Shown here: positions 27,472 to 36,621 of the stretch, piece by piece
Numbering within the stretch: the first letter of the stretch is position 1
Layout of the letters: each line of letters starts with the position of its first letter
NCBI RefSeq assembly: GCF_015330165.1
Contig: NZ_JADDXT010000002.1
Span: forward strand, 2,879,646 to 2,943,645
Length of the DNA: 64,000 nucleotides
From: Zobellia roscoffensis
GTDB lineage: Bacteria; Bacteroidota; Bacteroidia; Flavobacteriales; Flavobacteriaceae
Direction: 5' to 3'
Notes under the pieces: model-generated
What the model was told of the DNA's origin: nothing
The model's input: the letters and a program-made list of their open reading frames with translations, nothing else
Databases searched by the model: none
Made by a program: the position numbers and the translations under genes

Positions 27472-28011
27472 ATGAGTCAAAAGGTACTTCTTTCTGAAAA
27501 GGAAATAAACATCATACTTCACCGTTTGGCATGTCAACTCCTCGAAAATCACCTGGATTTTAAAGATACCGTTCTTATTGGCATTCAGCCAAGAGGTACT
27601 TTTGTAGCTGATAGGTTGACAAAAATCTTGAAAGAGGAATATGGTGTAAAAGAAATTAAATTAGGTTTTCTAGACATTACCTTTTACCGAGACGATTTTA
27701 GAAGGGGAGATAAAACTCTGGAAGCGACCAAAACTAAAATAGACTTTTTAATAGAGGATAAAAAAGTAGTGCTTGTAGATGATGTGCTCTATACGGGCCG
27801 TAGTATACGATCGGCACTAACGGCAATACAATCTTTTGGAAGGCCTTCCGAAATAGAGTTGCTGACGCTTATAGACAGACGGTTTAGTAGACATCTACCT
27901 ATTCAACCCAATTACAGAGGTAGGCAGGTAGATGCAATCAACAATGAAAAAGTCAAGGTTCTTTGGAAAGAGAACGATGGTGAAGACGTGATATATTTGA
28001 TAAATAAATAA
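27472..28011 (+). CDS. pyrR: PyrR: pyrimidine operon regulator / uracil phosphoribosyltransferase
   Basis: A 179-residue type I phosphoribosyltransferase. The PRPP-binding motif VVLVDDVLYTGRSIRSAL is at about 99-116, and the family-specific PRGTFVADRL loop lies at about 40-50. In Firmicutes PyrR binds pyr mRNA; here the very short 5' leader suggests it acts as an enzyme or by another mechanism. It is followed two bases later by pyrB, forming the start of an operon that continues at least to rnz. Confidence 0.93.
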   Translation: MSQKVLLSEKEINIILHRLACQLLENHLDFKDTVLIGIQPRGTFVADRLTKILKEEYGVKEIKLGFLDITFYRDDFRRGDKTLEATKTKIDFLIEDKKVVLVDDVLYTGRSIRSALTAIQSFGRPSEIELLTLIDRRFSRHLPIQPNYRGRQVDAINNEKVKVLWKENDGEDVIYLINK

Positions 28012-28013
28012 CA

Positions 28014-28940
28014 ATGGCGGAACTGAGTGTAAAACACTTATTAGGGATCAAATATTTAAATGAGAATGACATTCAGCTCATTTTCGAAACCGCCGATCAT
28101 TTTAAGGAAGTTATCAATCGTTCTATCAAAAAGGTTCCTTCCTTGCGTGATATTACAATTGCCAATATCTTCTTTGAAAATAGTACGCGAACTAAATTAT
28201 CGTTTGAACTTGCAGAAAAGAGGCTATCCGCAGATGTCATTAATTTTTCTGCAGCCCAATCTTCAGTAAAAAAAGGAGAGACCTTAATAGATACGGTTAA
28301 CAATATCCTTTCCATGAAGGTAGATATGGTGGTCATGCGCCATCCTAACCCTGGCGCGGGAATATTTTTGTCCAAACATGTTAATGCATCAATTGTTAAT
28401 GCAGGAGATGGAGCTCATGAGCATCCTACACAAGCATTGTTGGATTCCTATTCTATTAGGGAAAAGTTGGGGGATGTAGCTGGTAAAAATGTGGTAATTG
28501 TGGGTGATATTTTGCATTCCCGTGTAGCGTTATCGAACATTTTTGCTTTAAAATTACAGGGAGCGAATGTAAAAGTTTGTGGACCAAAGACTTTATTACC
28601 TAAACATATAGAATCATTGGGGGTAGAAGTGGAGACCGATCTAAGAAAGGCGTTGAACTGGTGCGATGTAGCTAATATGTTACGTATTCAGAATGAAAGA
28701 CTGGATATTAGCTACTTCCCCACAACACGGGAGTATACCCAGCAATTTGGAGTCAATAAAAAGTTGCTAAATAGTTTGGACAAAGAGATTGTAATTATGC
28801 ATCCCGGACCCATTAACCGAGGGGTTGAAATTACGAGCGATGTAGCAGATTCAAAGCAGTCTATTATATTAAATCAAGTAGAAAATGGCGTAGCCATTCG
28901 TATGGCAGTAATTTATTTACTAGCTTCAAAAATAAAATAA
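28014..28940 (+). CDS. pyrB: Aspartate carbamoyltransferase catalytic chain
   Basis: A 308-residue enzyme that makes N-carbamoyl-L-aspartate from carbamoyl phosphate and aspartate, the committed step in pyrimidine synthesis. The carbamoyl phosphate site NSTRTKLSFE is at about 55-64, HPNPGAGIF supplies part of the catalytic site, and HPTQALLDSYSI and MHPGPINRGVEI are family hallmarks. Length equals the usual catalytic chain. No regulatory chain gene pyrI follows. It sits two bases after pyrR. Confidence 0.97.
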   Translation: MAELSVKHLLGIKYLNENDIQLIFETADHFKEVINRSIKKVPSLRDITIANIFFENSTRTKLSFELAEKRLSADVINFSAAQSSVKKGETLIDTVNNILSMKVDMVVMRHPNPGAGIFLSKHVNASIVNAGDGAHEHPTQALLDSYSIREKLGDVAGKNVVIVGDILHSRVALSNIFALKLQGANVKVCGPKTLLPKHIESLGVEVETDLRKALNWCDVANMLRIQNERLDISYFPTTREYTQQFGVNKKLLNSLDKEIVIMHPGPINRGVEITSDVADSKQSIILNQVENGVAIRMAVIYLLASKIK

Positions 28941-28947
28941 TAAAAGT

Positions 28948-29280
28948 ATGATTTTTGATTCAGACGGTTCTACAACTATCGTTTCTCAAGAAAATGCGAC
29001 GCTTTCTATTTTCTTGAAAAACTTGAATGACGCTTATCCAAAAATAAAAAATGACAATATTGTCGTAAACCTTTTTTCCTTTTCAAAGCTAAAGGCAGAT
29101 GATGTTCTTGAGTTTTTGCAAATATCCGACTTGCATAAAAAATCTAAGAAGTCGTTTGTTTTGGTGACCAATAAGGTTTCTTATGATGAGGTGCCAGATG
29201 CCATAATGGTTGTACCCACAATTCAAGAGGCTCAGGATGTTATAGAAATGGAAGAAATAGAACGTGATTTAGAAATATGA
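28948..29280 (+). CDS. Small conserved protein, possible STAS-like fold
   Basis: A 110-residue cytoplasmic protein that I do not recognise with confidence. The order of strands and helices (strand TIVSQ, helix, strand NIVVNLFSF, helix DDVLEFLQISDLHKK, strand KSFVLVTN, helix, acidic tail) resembles a STAS or anti-sigma-antagonist fold. In Flavobacteria the position before rnz is often held by such a protein, sometimes mislabelled as ribonuclease Z. It overlaps the DUF3291 gene by four bases (ATGA), so it is in the pyrR-rnz operon. Function unknown. Confidence 0.65.
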   Translation: MIFDSDGSTTIVSQENATLSIFLKNLNDAYPKIKNDNIVVNLFSFSKLKADDVLEFLQISDLHKKSKKSFVLVTNKVSYDEVPDAIMVVPTIQEAQDVIEMEEIERDLEI

Positions 29281-29750
29281 GTAACCACCACCTATCTCAA
29301 GTAAACATTGCTAAAATGTTAGCCCCTATAGACAGTCCTGTAATGGCGGATTTTGTCAAAGATTTAGACCGTATAAATGCCATAGCAGATAAAAGTACGG
29401 GGTTTGTTTGGAGGTTAAAAGGTGATGAAAATAATGCTACCGCATTACGTGTTTTTGAAGATGATTTTTTAATTATTAACATGTCTGTTTGGGAGTCTAA
29501 AGAGGCGTTGTTCAATTTTACTTATGCCTCGCAGCATGCTGGGGTGATGATGAGAAAGAAAGAGTGGTTTCATAACATGTCTGACATGCATATGTGTCTC
29601 TGGTATACAAAAGAAGGGCATGAGCCAACTCCTGAAGAAGCAAAGGAAAGACTAAAATATATTAATGAGCATGGCGAGTCGCCTTATGCTTTTAGTTTTA
29701 AAGGGCAGTTTACAGTTGAAGAAGCGCTAAACTATTCTCCTAAGAATTAG
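29277..29750 (+). CDS. DUF3291 family protein
   Basis: A 157-residue protein of the DUF3291 family, related in fold to antibiotic biosynthesis monooxygenases and heme-degrading dimeric alpha-beta barrels. Recognisable segments are HLSQVNIAKMLAPIDSP at the start, LIINMSVWESKEALFNF in the middle and MCLWYTKEGHEPTPEEAKER. No cofactor residues are established for this family. It overlaps the gene before by four bases and is five bases before rnz. Confidence 0.82.
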   Translation: MSNHHLSQVNIAKMLAPIDSPVMADFVKDLDRINAIADKSTGFVWRLKGDENNATALRVFEDDFLIINMSVWESKEALFNFTYASQHAGVMMRKKEWFHNMSDMHMCLWYTKEGHEPTPEEAKERLKYINEHGESPYAFSFKGQFTVEEALNYSPKN

Positions 29751-29754
29751 AAAC

Positions 29755-30660
29755 ATGAAATTGCATATTTTAGGTTGCTATGCAGCAACACCAAGAACGC
29801 TTACCAATCCTACTTCTCAGGTATTGGAAGTCAAGAATCATATGTTTTTAATTGATTGTGGTGAGGGTACACAAGTACAGCTTCGAAAGCATAAAATTAA
29901 GTTTTCACGTATCAATCATATTTTTATATCCCATTTACATGGTGATCATTTTTTTGGTTTGTCAGGTTTGGTATCTACTTTTAGATTATTGGGTAGGGAA
30001 AAAGAATTACATATTTACGGCCCCAAAGGAATTAAAGAGGCAATAACCCTTTTGTTGAAGCTTGGTGATTCATGGACCAACTATCAATTGTATTTTCATG
30101 AACTGACCAATAAAGGGCCTGAGGTTATTTTTGAAGACGATAAAATTACCGTAGAGACCATTCGCTTAAACCATAGAATATATACAAACGGTTTTCTGTT
30201 TAAGGAAAAACTGGGCGAACGTAAGCTGAATGTAGAAGCAGTAGCAAAACATAAGGTTGATAAAGCCTATTTTCAAAATATTAAGAATGGGAGAGATGTG
30301 GTTTTGGATAACGGTACGGTAATTCCTAATGCAGATTTAAGTTTTGACCCTCCAACTCCAAAAAGCTATGCCTATTGTAGTGATACGGCTTACAAACCAG
30401 ATATAGTAGAACAAATAACAAATGCTACGGCCTTGTATCATGAGTCTACCTTCTTAGAATCTGAGGTTCATTTAGCAGTAAGAACAAAGCACTCCACAGC
30501 TAAGGAAGCAGCAGCAATTGCTAAGGCGGCCAATGTAGGACAACTTATCTTGGGTCATTATTCTACACGTTATAAATCTATAGATCTTTTTAAGGAAGAG
30601 GCTTTAGAGGTCTTTCCAAATGTAGAGCTTGCGGATGACGGTAAGTTTTTTGATTTTTAG
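29755..30660 (+). CDS. rnz: Ribonuclease Z
   Basis: A 301-residue metallo-beta-lactamase-fold endonuclease that trims tRNA 3' ends. The zinc motif HxHxDH is His60-x-His62-x-Asp64-His65 (SHLHGDHFFG). Other ligands are provided by LNHRIYT, YCSDTAY and LGHYSTRY. The insert around 150-195 corresponds to the flexible arm of RNase Z. Last gene of the tight pyrR operon; 69 bases separate it from pdxH. Confidence 0.96.
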   Translation: MKLHILGCYAATPRTLTNPTSQVLEVKNHMFLIDCGEGTQVQLRKHKIKFSRINHIFISHLHGDHFFGLSGLVSTFRLLGREKELHIYGPKGIKEAITLLLKLGDSWTNYQLYFHELTNKGPEVIFEDDKITVETIRLNHRIYTNGFLFKEKLGERKLNVEAVAKHKVDKAYFQNIKNGRDVVLDNGTVIPNADLSFDPPTPKSYAYCSDTAYKPDIVEQITNATALYHESTFLESEVHLAVRTKHSTAKEAAAIAKAANVGQLILGHYSTRYKSIDLFKEEALEVFPNVELADDGKFFDF

Positions 30661-30729
30661 TCCCTTTACAGCTTTTACATTACCATTCTTTTGCTGAACT
30701 TTGGTTAAAAGGATTTTAGCAAGAAGACT

Positions 30730-31377
30730 ATGCAAAAAGATTTAGGAGATTACCGAAAATCATACGAAAAAAGTGCCCTTCTAGAAGGTGCTATTTCAGA
30801 CAACCCAATGGAGTTATTTCAGAAGTGGTTCTATGAAACCGAAGCTTCTGATGGGGTTGAAGAGCCTAATGCAATGACGGTTTCCACCATTGGGTTAGAT
30901 GGTTTTCCTAAAAGTAGGGTAGTATTGTTAAAAAAGTTTACTCATGAAGGATTCATCTTTTACACAAATTACCATAGTGAAAAAGGTAGGGCTATTGCTG
31001 CCAATCCCAATGTATGTGTATCTTTCTTTTGGCCTAATTTGGAAAGGCAAATTATTATAAAAGGCAAGGCTGAAAAAATTGCCGAGAATTTGTCGGATGG
31101 TTATTTTGAATCTCGTCCTGATGGAAGTAAGCTTGGTGCTATTGTTTCTGAACAAAGTTCCGTGATATTTTCTAGAGAAGTGCTAGAAGATAAGCTCAAG
31201 TCTCTTGAAAAGGAATTTGAAAACAAAGAAATTCTACGACCAAAGAATTGGGGTGGTTATATTGTGAAACCGCAGTCTATTGAGTTTTGGCAGGGTAGAC
31301 CAAACCGGTTGCATGATCGTATCAGATATTCCTTAATAGATAATTTAGATTGGAAAATGGAGCGTTTGGCTCCATAG
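30730..31377 (+). CDS. pdxH: Pyridoxamine 5'-phosphate oxidase
   Basis: A 215-residue FMN flavoprotein that makes pyridoxal 5'-phosphate from pyridoxine or pyridoxamine phosphate. Conserved blocks are NAMTVSTIGLDGFPKSRVVLLK (about 50-70), FYTNYHSEKGRAIAANP and the C-terminal EFWQGRPNRLHDRIRY that holds PLP. The length matches the E. coli enzyme (218). It may be its own transcript or run on into the phosphatase and ppk genes, 62 bases on. Confidence 0.97.
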   Translation: MQKDLGDYRKSYEKSALLEGAISDNPMELFQKWFYETEASDGVEEPNAMTVSTIGLDGFPKSRVVLLKKFTHEGFIFYTNYHSEKGRAIAANPNVCVSFFWPNLERQIIIKGKAEKIAENLSDGYFESRPDGSKLGAIVSEQSSVIFSREVLEDKLKSLEKEFENKEILRPKNWGGYIVKPQSIEFWQGRPNRLHDRIRYSLIDNLDWKMERLAP

Positions 31378-31439
31378 TTCATTCTCTTAGTGCCAATAGG
31401 GCTTTTTTGAATATTTTTAAAACTTTAAATCTTGGTTAA

Positions 31440-31925
31440 ATGAAAACGTTGATAATGGTCAGGCATGGTAAATCTTCTTGGGATTATTCGGTGAGCGACC
31501 GAGATAGACCTTTGCAAGAAAGAGGAATTAATGATGCGCTTTTAGTCTCGGACAAATTCAAATCAAAAGGGAACAGAATAGATGCTGTTTTCTCAAGTAC
31601 TGCAAATAGGGCGCTTCATACCTGTATGATTTTTGTACGACAATTACAGGTTCCGTTAACATCTGTTCATTTAACGAACAACCTCTACGATTTTTCAGGG
31701 GAATCGGTTTTTGATTTTATAGCAACACTTGATGATTCCTTGGATACGGTAATGATTTTTGGTCATAATCATGCTTTTACGCATGTTGCCAATTCTTTGG
31801 GAAATACTTATATTGACAACGTTTCCACCAGTGGGTTGGTGCATCTTGTTTTTGATGTAGATAGCTGGAGTTTAGTTGAGAAAGGAACCACAAAACAAAC
31901 AATTTTCCCGAAAGACTTAAGATAA
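31440..31925 (+). CDS. Histidine phosphatase family protein, SixA-like
   Basis: A 161-residue branch-1 histidine phosphatase. The catalytic motif is VRHGKSSW at residues 7-14, with partner residues in the FSSTANRALHT segment and the second His in FGHNHAFTH. The size and RHGK motif fit the SixA subfamily, which removes phosphate from phosphohistidine proteins in E. coli. It directly abuts ppk1, with the stop codon ending one base before the ppk1 ATG, an arrangement repeated in other bacteria. A role in polyphosphate metabolism is inferred from that link. Confidence 0.88.
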   Translation: MKTLIMVRHGKSSWDYSVSDRDRPLQERGINDALLVSDKFKSKGNRIDAVFSSTANRALHTCMIFVRQLQVPLTSVHLTNNLYDFSGESVFDFIATLDDSLDTVMIFGHNHAFTHVANSLGNTYIDNVSTSGLVHLVFDVDSWSLVEKGTTKQTIFPKDLR

Positions 31926-34028
31926 ATGATAAAGACAAAACCGAAGTACATAAATAGAGAAATAAGTTGGCTACGTTTTAATGAAAGAGTACTTCAAGAG
32001 TGTGAAGATGAAAATGTACCATTAATTGAGCGCCTTCGTTTTTTAGGTATTTTTTCAAATAATTTGGACGAATTTTTTAAGGTTCGTTATGCTACGGTAA
32101 AACGAATTTTTGAAGCAGGAAAATCAGGTAAAAGTGTACTTGGTGGTGAGAAAGCCAAAGATTTGCTCGAAGAGATAACCAAGTTTGTAATAGAGCAACA
32201 ACGTAAGAGTGTTGAGATTCTTAAGAATATTGAAAATGAACTTGAGGCTCAAGATGTCTACTTGTTAAACGAAACAGAACTTTCTGAAAAACAAGGTGAA
32301 TTTGCTAAAAAGTATTTCATACAAAAAGTGAGCCCGCAACTCATGACTATTATATTAAATGATTTGGCGGAGTTTCCAATGCTTAAGGATACTGCAGCTT
32401 ATTTGGCAGTTAAGATGGTCTTGAAGAGTGATGATCGTACCAAGAGTACATATGAGAAAAAAGAGAAGCGCTATGCGTTAATTGAGATTCCTAAAGGTAT
32501 TGATCGTTTTGTGGTTTTACCAAAGGAGGGGAATAAAAATTATGTCATTATTTTAGATGATATTATTCGCTATTGTATGGATAGTGTTTTCCCTATGTTC
32601 GATTACAAGTCCATATCCTCACATATGATTAAGATTACTCGTGATGCCGAACTTGATATCGATAATGATTTAAGTAAGAGTTTTATCGAGAAAATATACT
32701 CTAGTGTAGAGCATAGAAAAATTAGTGATCCAGTTCGTTTTGTGTATGATAAAAATATAGAAACGGACACACTGGATTTTTTAAAGGAAAAGATGGGTAT
32801 TGAAGACGCAGACAGCGTCATACCAGGAGGTAGATATCACAATAAAAGAGATTATATGGGCTTCCCTAGTTTGGGAAGGGAAGATTTAATGTATGACAAG
32901 ATAGCTCCATTACCGGTAAAAGGGCTAAGCCTTGAGGGGAGTTTATTGGAACAAATAGCAGAGAAAGATTTCTTGCAATATACGCCCTATCACACGTTTT
33001 CTTATATATTAAAGTTTTTAAGAGAAGCAGCTCTTGATCCTAAAGTAAAAGCGATTAAAATAACCGTCTATCGTTTGGCTAATGATTCACAAGTAGCAGC
33101 ATGTCTTTCTAATGCTGTAAAGAACGGAAAACAGGTAACTTTACAAATAGAGCTTCGTGCCCGTTTTGATGAACAGGCGAATATTAGATATGCCGAAGAA
33201 CTTCAGGCGGAAGGTGTAAAACTTATTTTTGGCGTACCTGGTTTAAAAGTGCATAGTAAAATATGTATGATCGATCGCGAGGAGAATGGCGTTATGAAGC
33301 GCTATGGCTTTATTAGTACCGGTAACTTTAATGAGTCTACCGCCAGAATTTACACAGATTACACCTTGTTTACGGCTAAAGAGCCTATATTAAAGGAGTT
33401 GAACAAAGTGTTTGACTTTTTTGAGACTACCTATAAAATCAATAAATACAAGCATTTAATTGTATCTCCTCATTATACCAAGTCTTTCTTTATAAAGCTG
33501 ATAGATAAGGAAATTTTAAATGCCAAAGCGGGTAAAGAAGCTTTTATCAAAATTAAGATGAATAGCTTCACCTCTTACAAGATGATAGATAAATTGTATG
33601 AGGCCAGTAATGCAGGGGTTAAAATACAATTGATTGTCCGAGGTATTTGCTGTTTAATTCCGGGTGTTGAAGGAATGAGCGAAAACATTGAAGCGATTAG
33701 CATTGTAGATAAATTCTTGGAACATCCACGTATGTTTATTTTCTGTAACGCAGGAGACACACGCGTGTTTATTTCATCTGCAGATTTTATGACCCGTAAT
33801 CTTGAAAATAGAGTAGAGGTGGGTTGCCCTATTTATGATGAGGATGTAAGAGAGGAATTAATAGATACGTTTGAAATCTCTTGGAATGATAATGTTAAGG
33901 CAAGAGTTTTCAATGAAGAACAGGATAATGCATATCGCATAAATAATAAGCCTAAATTGCGCTCACAATTTGCTACGTATGATTATTATCTAGATAAATT
34001 AGGTTCTGATATTCCTACTACGGAATAA
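31926..34028 (+). CDS. ppk1: Polyphosphate kinase 1
   Basis: A 700-residue enzyme that makes inorganic polyphosphate from ATP. The N-terminal domain starts with YINREISWLRFNERVLQEC. The phospho-histidine is His443 in GLKVHSKICMI, and the second catalytic His lies in EHPRMFIFC. The two phospholipase-D-like halves are recognisable, and length is typical (about 690). It follows the SixA-like phosphatase directly, and a strong two-way terminator closes the gene. Confidence 0.97.
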   Translation: MIKTKPKYINREISWLRFNERVLQECEDENVPLIERLRFLGIFSNNLDEFFKVRYATVKRIFEAGKSGKSVLGGEKAKDLLEEITKFVIEQQRKSVEILKNIENELEAQDVYLLNETELSEKQGEFAKKYFIQKVSPQLMTIILNDLAEFPMLKDTAAYLAVKMVLKSDDRTKSTYEKKEKRYALIEIPKGIDRFVVLPKEGNKNYVIILDDIIRYCMDSVFPMFDYKSISSHMIKITRDAELDIDNDLSKSFIEKIYSSVEHRKISDPVRFVYDKNIETDTLDFLKEKMGIEDADSVIPGGRYHNKRDYMGFPSLGREDLMYDKIAPLPVKGLSLEGSLLEQIAEKDFLQYTPYHTFSYILKFLREAALDPKVKAIKITVYRLANDSQVAACLSNAVKNGKQVTLQIELRARFDEQANIRYAEELQAEGVKLIFGVPGLKVHSKICMIDREENGVMKRYGFISTGNFNESTARIYTDYTLFTAKEPILKELNKVFDFFETTYKINKYKHLIVSPHYTKSFFIKLIDKEILNAKAGKEAFIKIKMNSFTSYKMIDKLYEASNAGVKIQLIVRGICCLIPGVEGMSENIEAISIVDKFLEHPRMFIFCNAGDTRVFISSADFMTRNLENRVEVGCPIYDEDVREELIDTFEISWNDNVKARVFNEEQDNAYRINNKPKLRSQFATYDYYLDKLGSDIPTTE

Positions 34029-34048
34029 GGAATAAGGAATAATTTATG

Positions 34049-34091
34049 TTTCAAGTTTTAGGTATTATTTGATTTTACCTAAAACTTGAAA
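34049..34091. terminator. Bidirectional terminator between ppk1 and miaE
   Basis: A perfect 15-bp inverted repeat (TTTCAAGTTTTAGGT and its complement, 13-base loop) between converging genes. The 3' arm lies next to the miaE stop. Confidence 0.8.
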
Positions 34092-34093
34092 TT

Positions 34094-34675
34094 TTATCCG
34101 TGAATACTTTCTTTGCTGCCTAAGTTTTTCATTATTTCGGCTTCAAAATCTAATAGGGACTGCCATTTTTTATCCACTTCTGCGCGGTCACCATATTGTC
34201 TAGCAAACTTTAAGAACATGGTATAATGTCCTGCTTCACTCACCATAAGTTTATGGTAGAAATCTGCAAGTTCCTTATCTTCAAGTTCTTCGGAGAGAAG
34301 TCTAAAGCGTTCACAACTTCTGGCTTCAATTAATGCGGCATACAAAAGACGATGTACCAATTGGGTAGTACGGCTTCCACCTTTTGGAAAGAACTTTATT
34401 AATTGAAGAACATACTCATCTTTTCGGTCACGTCCTAAGCTTTGGCCTCTTGCTGTAATTCGGTCATGGACCATTTTAAAATGGGCCATTTCCTCTCGGG
34501 AAAGTGCTATCATTTCTTCCACCAACTCCGTGTATTCCGGAAAACTAATAATTAAAGATATGGCCGTGCTTGCTGCTTTTTGCTCACAATACGCATGATC
34601 GGTCAAAATTTCATCTATATTTTTCTCAACAATATTTACCCATCTTGGGTCAGTTGGCAACTTTAAACCTAGCAT
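34094..34675 (-). CDS. miaE: tRNA-(ms2io6A)-hydroxylase
   Basis: A 193-residue ferritin-like diiron monooxygenase that hydroxylates the isopentenyl group of ms2i6A37 in tRNA. The metal ligands can be read: Glu in HAYCEQKA, EEMAH (ExxH), Glu in LIEARSCERF, and SEAGH (ExxH). Length equals that of other flavobacterial MiaE proteins. Transcribed towards ppk1 as a single gene, divergent from the ebo cluster. Loss of tRNA modification changes growth on organic acids in Salmonella; the role here is not known. Confidence 0.92.
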   Translation of the reverse strand: MLGLKLPTDPRWVNIVEKNIDEILTDHAYCEQKAASTAISLIISFPEYTELVEEMIALSREEMAHFKMVHDRITARGQSLGRDRKDEYVLQLIKFFPKGGSRTTQLVHRLLYAALIEARSCERFRLLSEELEDKELADFYHKLMVSEAGHYTMFLKFARQYGDRAEVDKKWQSLLDFEAEIMKNLGSKESIHG

Positions 34676-34764
34676 AATTCAATTTTTCGTAAAATTAGCA
34701 AGAATCTTTGTAAACTATAACTTGAATTTAGCATCTTAAATATCATGTTTACCCAAAGAATAAT

Positions 34765-34772
34765 TAGTTTTG
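34765..34772 (+). promoter_or_regulatory. Possible -7 box upstream of eboA
   Basis: TAGTTTTG matches TAnnTTTG and would give a leader of about 75 bases before eboA, but the expected -33 position has no TTTG, so this is a weak assignment. Confidence 0.3.
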
Positions 34773-34853
34773 TAGATAGTTGTTTTTTATAATACCGAAA
34801 GGCGAAAGAAAACAGGGTTGTTACCACTTGTTAAGAAACCCGAATAACAGAAT

Positions 34854-35711
34854 ATGGAATTAACCAAATTAGACCAAGAACTTCAGTCTTTGTTGAGCAG
34901 TAATTTAGACCCTGATACAAATTCATGGTTGCATTCAAAACTAGAGCAAATAATTAGTTCAAGTTCTACAAAAGATCTGTACATGACCTATAGCCTGTTG
35001 GCTAGTAAAATAGATTCAGACACTATTCTGAATTTAAGTTCGGATACGGATGAAGTAACTGAGTATTTACGTAAACAGAATGCTACAACACTTCAAATAG
35101 CCCGTATTTATCTTTTATTGAAGGTGTTGAAGGCAGATGGAAATTTCTTCGTTCCCAAAGTGGCCAATCTTATTCAAGTAGCAGATATTGGAGAACTAGA
35201 AACCTTCTTAAAATTTCTGATTCTGTTACCCGATGCTGAAAATTATAAGCAGACTGCAGTTGAGGCTTTGCGAACAAATATTTCTACCATATTTGAGGCT
35301 ATAAGCATGCAGAATCCGTATCCTGCAAAATACTTTAATGATCAGCAATGGAACCAAATGTTCCTTAAAGCTGCTTTTATGCAGTTGGACCTATCTGCTA
35401 TTTTAAGTATTGATGAGCGAGCGAATAAGGATTTAACACGAATTATATCTGATTACGCACATGAAAGGTGGGCGGCGTCCCGGGAAATAGAGCCTTTGTT
35501 TTGGCGGCCTGTGGCAGCATTTTTAGATGAAACCTTGTTGAAAGATATGGAGCGCTTGTTCGCAAGTGATAATCTTGTTGAAAATAAAGTAGCGGCAATG
35601 TGTTGTTATAATTCTAAAGAGCCAAAAGCCAAAGAGTTATTGGCCCAACACCCCAATTTAAAGGCTCAAGTAACGAATAAAGAAATTACCTGGAAAAATA
35701 TAAAAGCTTAA
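34854..35711 (+). CDS. eboA: EboA domain-containing protein
   Basis: A 285-residue helical protein with no signal peptide and no catalytic motif. It has the hallmarks of EboA: a Leu-rich helical N-terminus, ARIYLLLKVLKADG in the middle, and the C-terminal half with MFLKAAFMQLDLSAI and MCCYNSKEPKAKELL. First gene of the six-gene ebo cluster, each next start lying within twelve bases of, or overlapping, the previous stop. In cyanobacteria the cluster is needed to move the scytonemin monomer to the periplasm; the molecular function of EboA itself is unknown. Confidence 0.85.
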   Translation: MELTKLDQELQSLLSSNLDPDTNSWLHSKLEQIISSSSTKDLYMTYSLLASKIDSDTILNLSSDTDEVTEYLRKQNATTLQIARIYLLLKVLKADGNFFVPKVANLIQVADIGELETFLKFLILLPDAENYKQTAVEALRTNISTIFEAISMQNPYPAKYFNDQQWNQMFLKAAFMQLDLSAILSIDERANKDLTRIISDYAHERWAASREIEPLFWRPVAAFLDETLLKDMERLFASDNLVENKVAAMCCYNSKEPKAKELLAQHPNLKAQVTNKEITWKNIKA

Positions 35712-35712
35712 T

Positions 35713-36621
35713 ATGGAAGATAAAATGATGATAATAGATCCGCATGTACACATGTCATCTAGAACTACGGACGATTATGAAGCGATGGCCGCGGCCGGAG
35801 TTGTTGCGGTAATAGAGCCTTCTTTTTGGATGGGACAGCCAAGGACTCAGGTAGGTTCTTTTCAAGATTATTACAGCAGTTTAGTAGGTTGGGAGCCGTT
35901 TAGAGCTAGTCAGTTTGGTATTCAGCATTATTGTACCATCGGTTTAAATTCCAAAGAAGCAAATAATGAGGCTTTAGCGGAACAGGTTATTGAGCTTTTA
36001 CCTCTATACCTGCACAAACAGAATGTGGTGGCCATAGGTGAGATAGGTTATGATGATCAAACTCCGGCAGAGGATAAATACTTCCGTATGCAGCTGGAAA
36101 TGGCCAAGGAATTGGATATGGTGGTTCAGGTACACACACCACATCGTGATAAAAAGGCGGGTACGCTTAAAAGTATGGAAGTTTGTCTGGAACATGGCCT
36201 AGACCCTGCAAAGGTAGTTATTGACCACAATAACGAAGAAACCGTAAAAGAGGTTTTGGACAAAGGTTTTATTGCTGCATTTACCATCTACCCAAAAACA
36301 AAAATGGGTAATGAACGTATGGTTGAGGTGGTACGTAAATTCGGAAGCACTAATATTATTGTAGATAGTTCTGCGGATTGGGGTGTTAGTGACCCTTTGG
36401 CCGTACCAAAAACAGCAAATCTTATGCTGAAAAGAGGTATTGCAAAAGAAGACGTTGTAAAAACCTGTTACCAAAATGCATTGGACATTTTTGGTTCTAA
36501 CGGTAAAATGAAAGAGGAGCACTGGCTGAAACCTAAAGGAGTGAATCAAGCTCAACTTTTTAATGATAACAGCGTGTTAAGAGGGCAAGAGCCAAGGATA
36601 GATTCTGATCAGATTACATAA
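35713..36621 (+). CDS. eboB: EboB, TatD-family metal-dependent hydrolase
   Basis: A 302-residue amidohydrolase-like barrel. Metal-binding candidates are HVHM near the start (residues 12-15), the Glu of IGEIGYD (about 112-118), the His of VQVHTPH, the His of VIDHNNEE and the Asp of DSSADWG, in the TatD order. The first ATG is used; two further ATGs follow at codons 5 and 6. The start lies one base after the eboA stop, and its stop codon overlaps the eboC start by one base. The substrate is unknown. Confidence 0.86.
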   Translation: MEDKMMIIDPHVHMSSRTTDDYEAMAAAGVVAVIEPSFWMGQPRTQVGSFQDYYSSLVGWEPFRASQFGIQHYCTIGLNSKEANNEALAEQVIELLPLYLHKQNVVAIGEIGYDDQTPAEDKYFRMQLEMAKELDMVVQVHTPHRDKKAGTLKSMEVCLEHGLDPAKVVIDHNNEETVKEVLDKGFIAAFTIYPKTKMGNERMVEVVRKFGSTNIIVDSSADWGVSDPLAVPKTANLMLKRGIAKEDVVKTCYQNALDIFGSNGKMKEEHWLKPKGVNQAQLFNDNSVLRGQEPRIDSDQIT

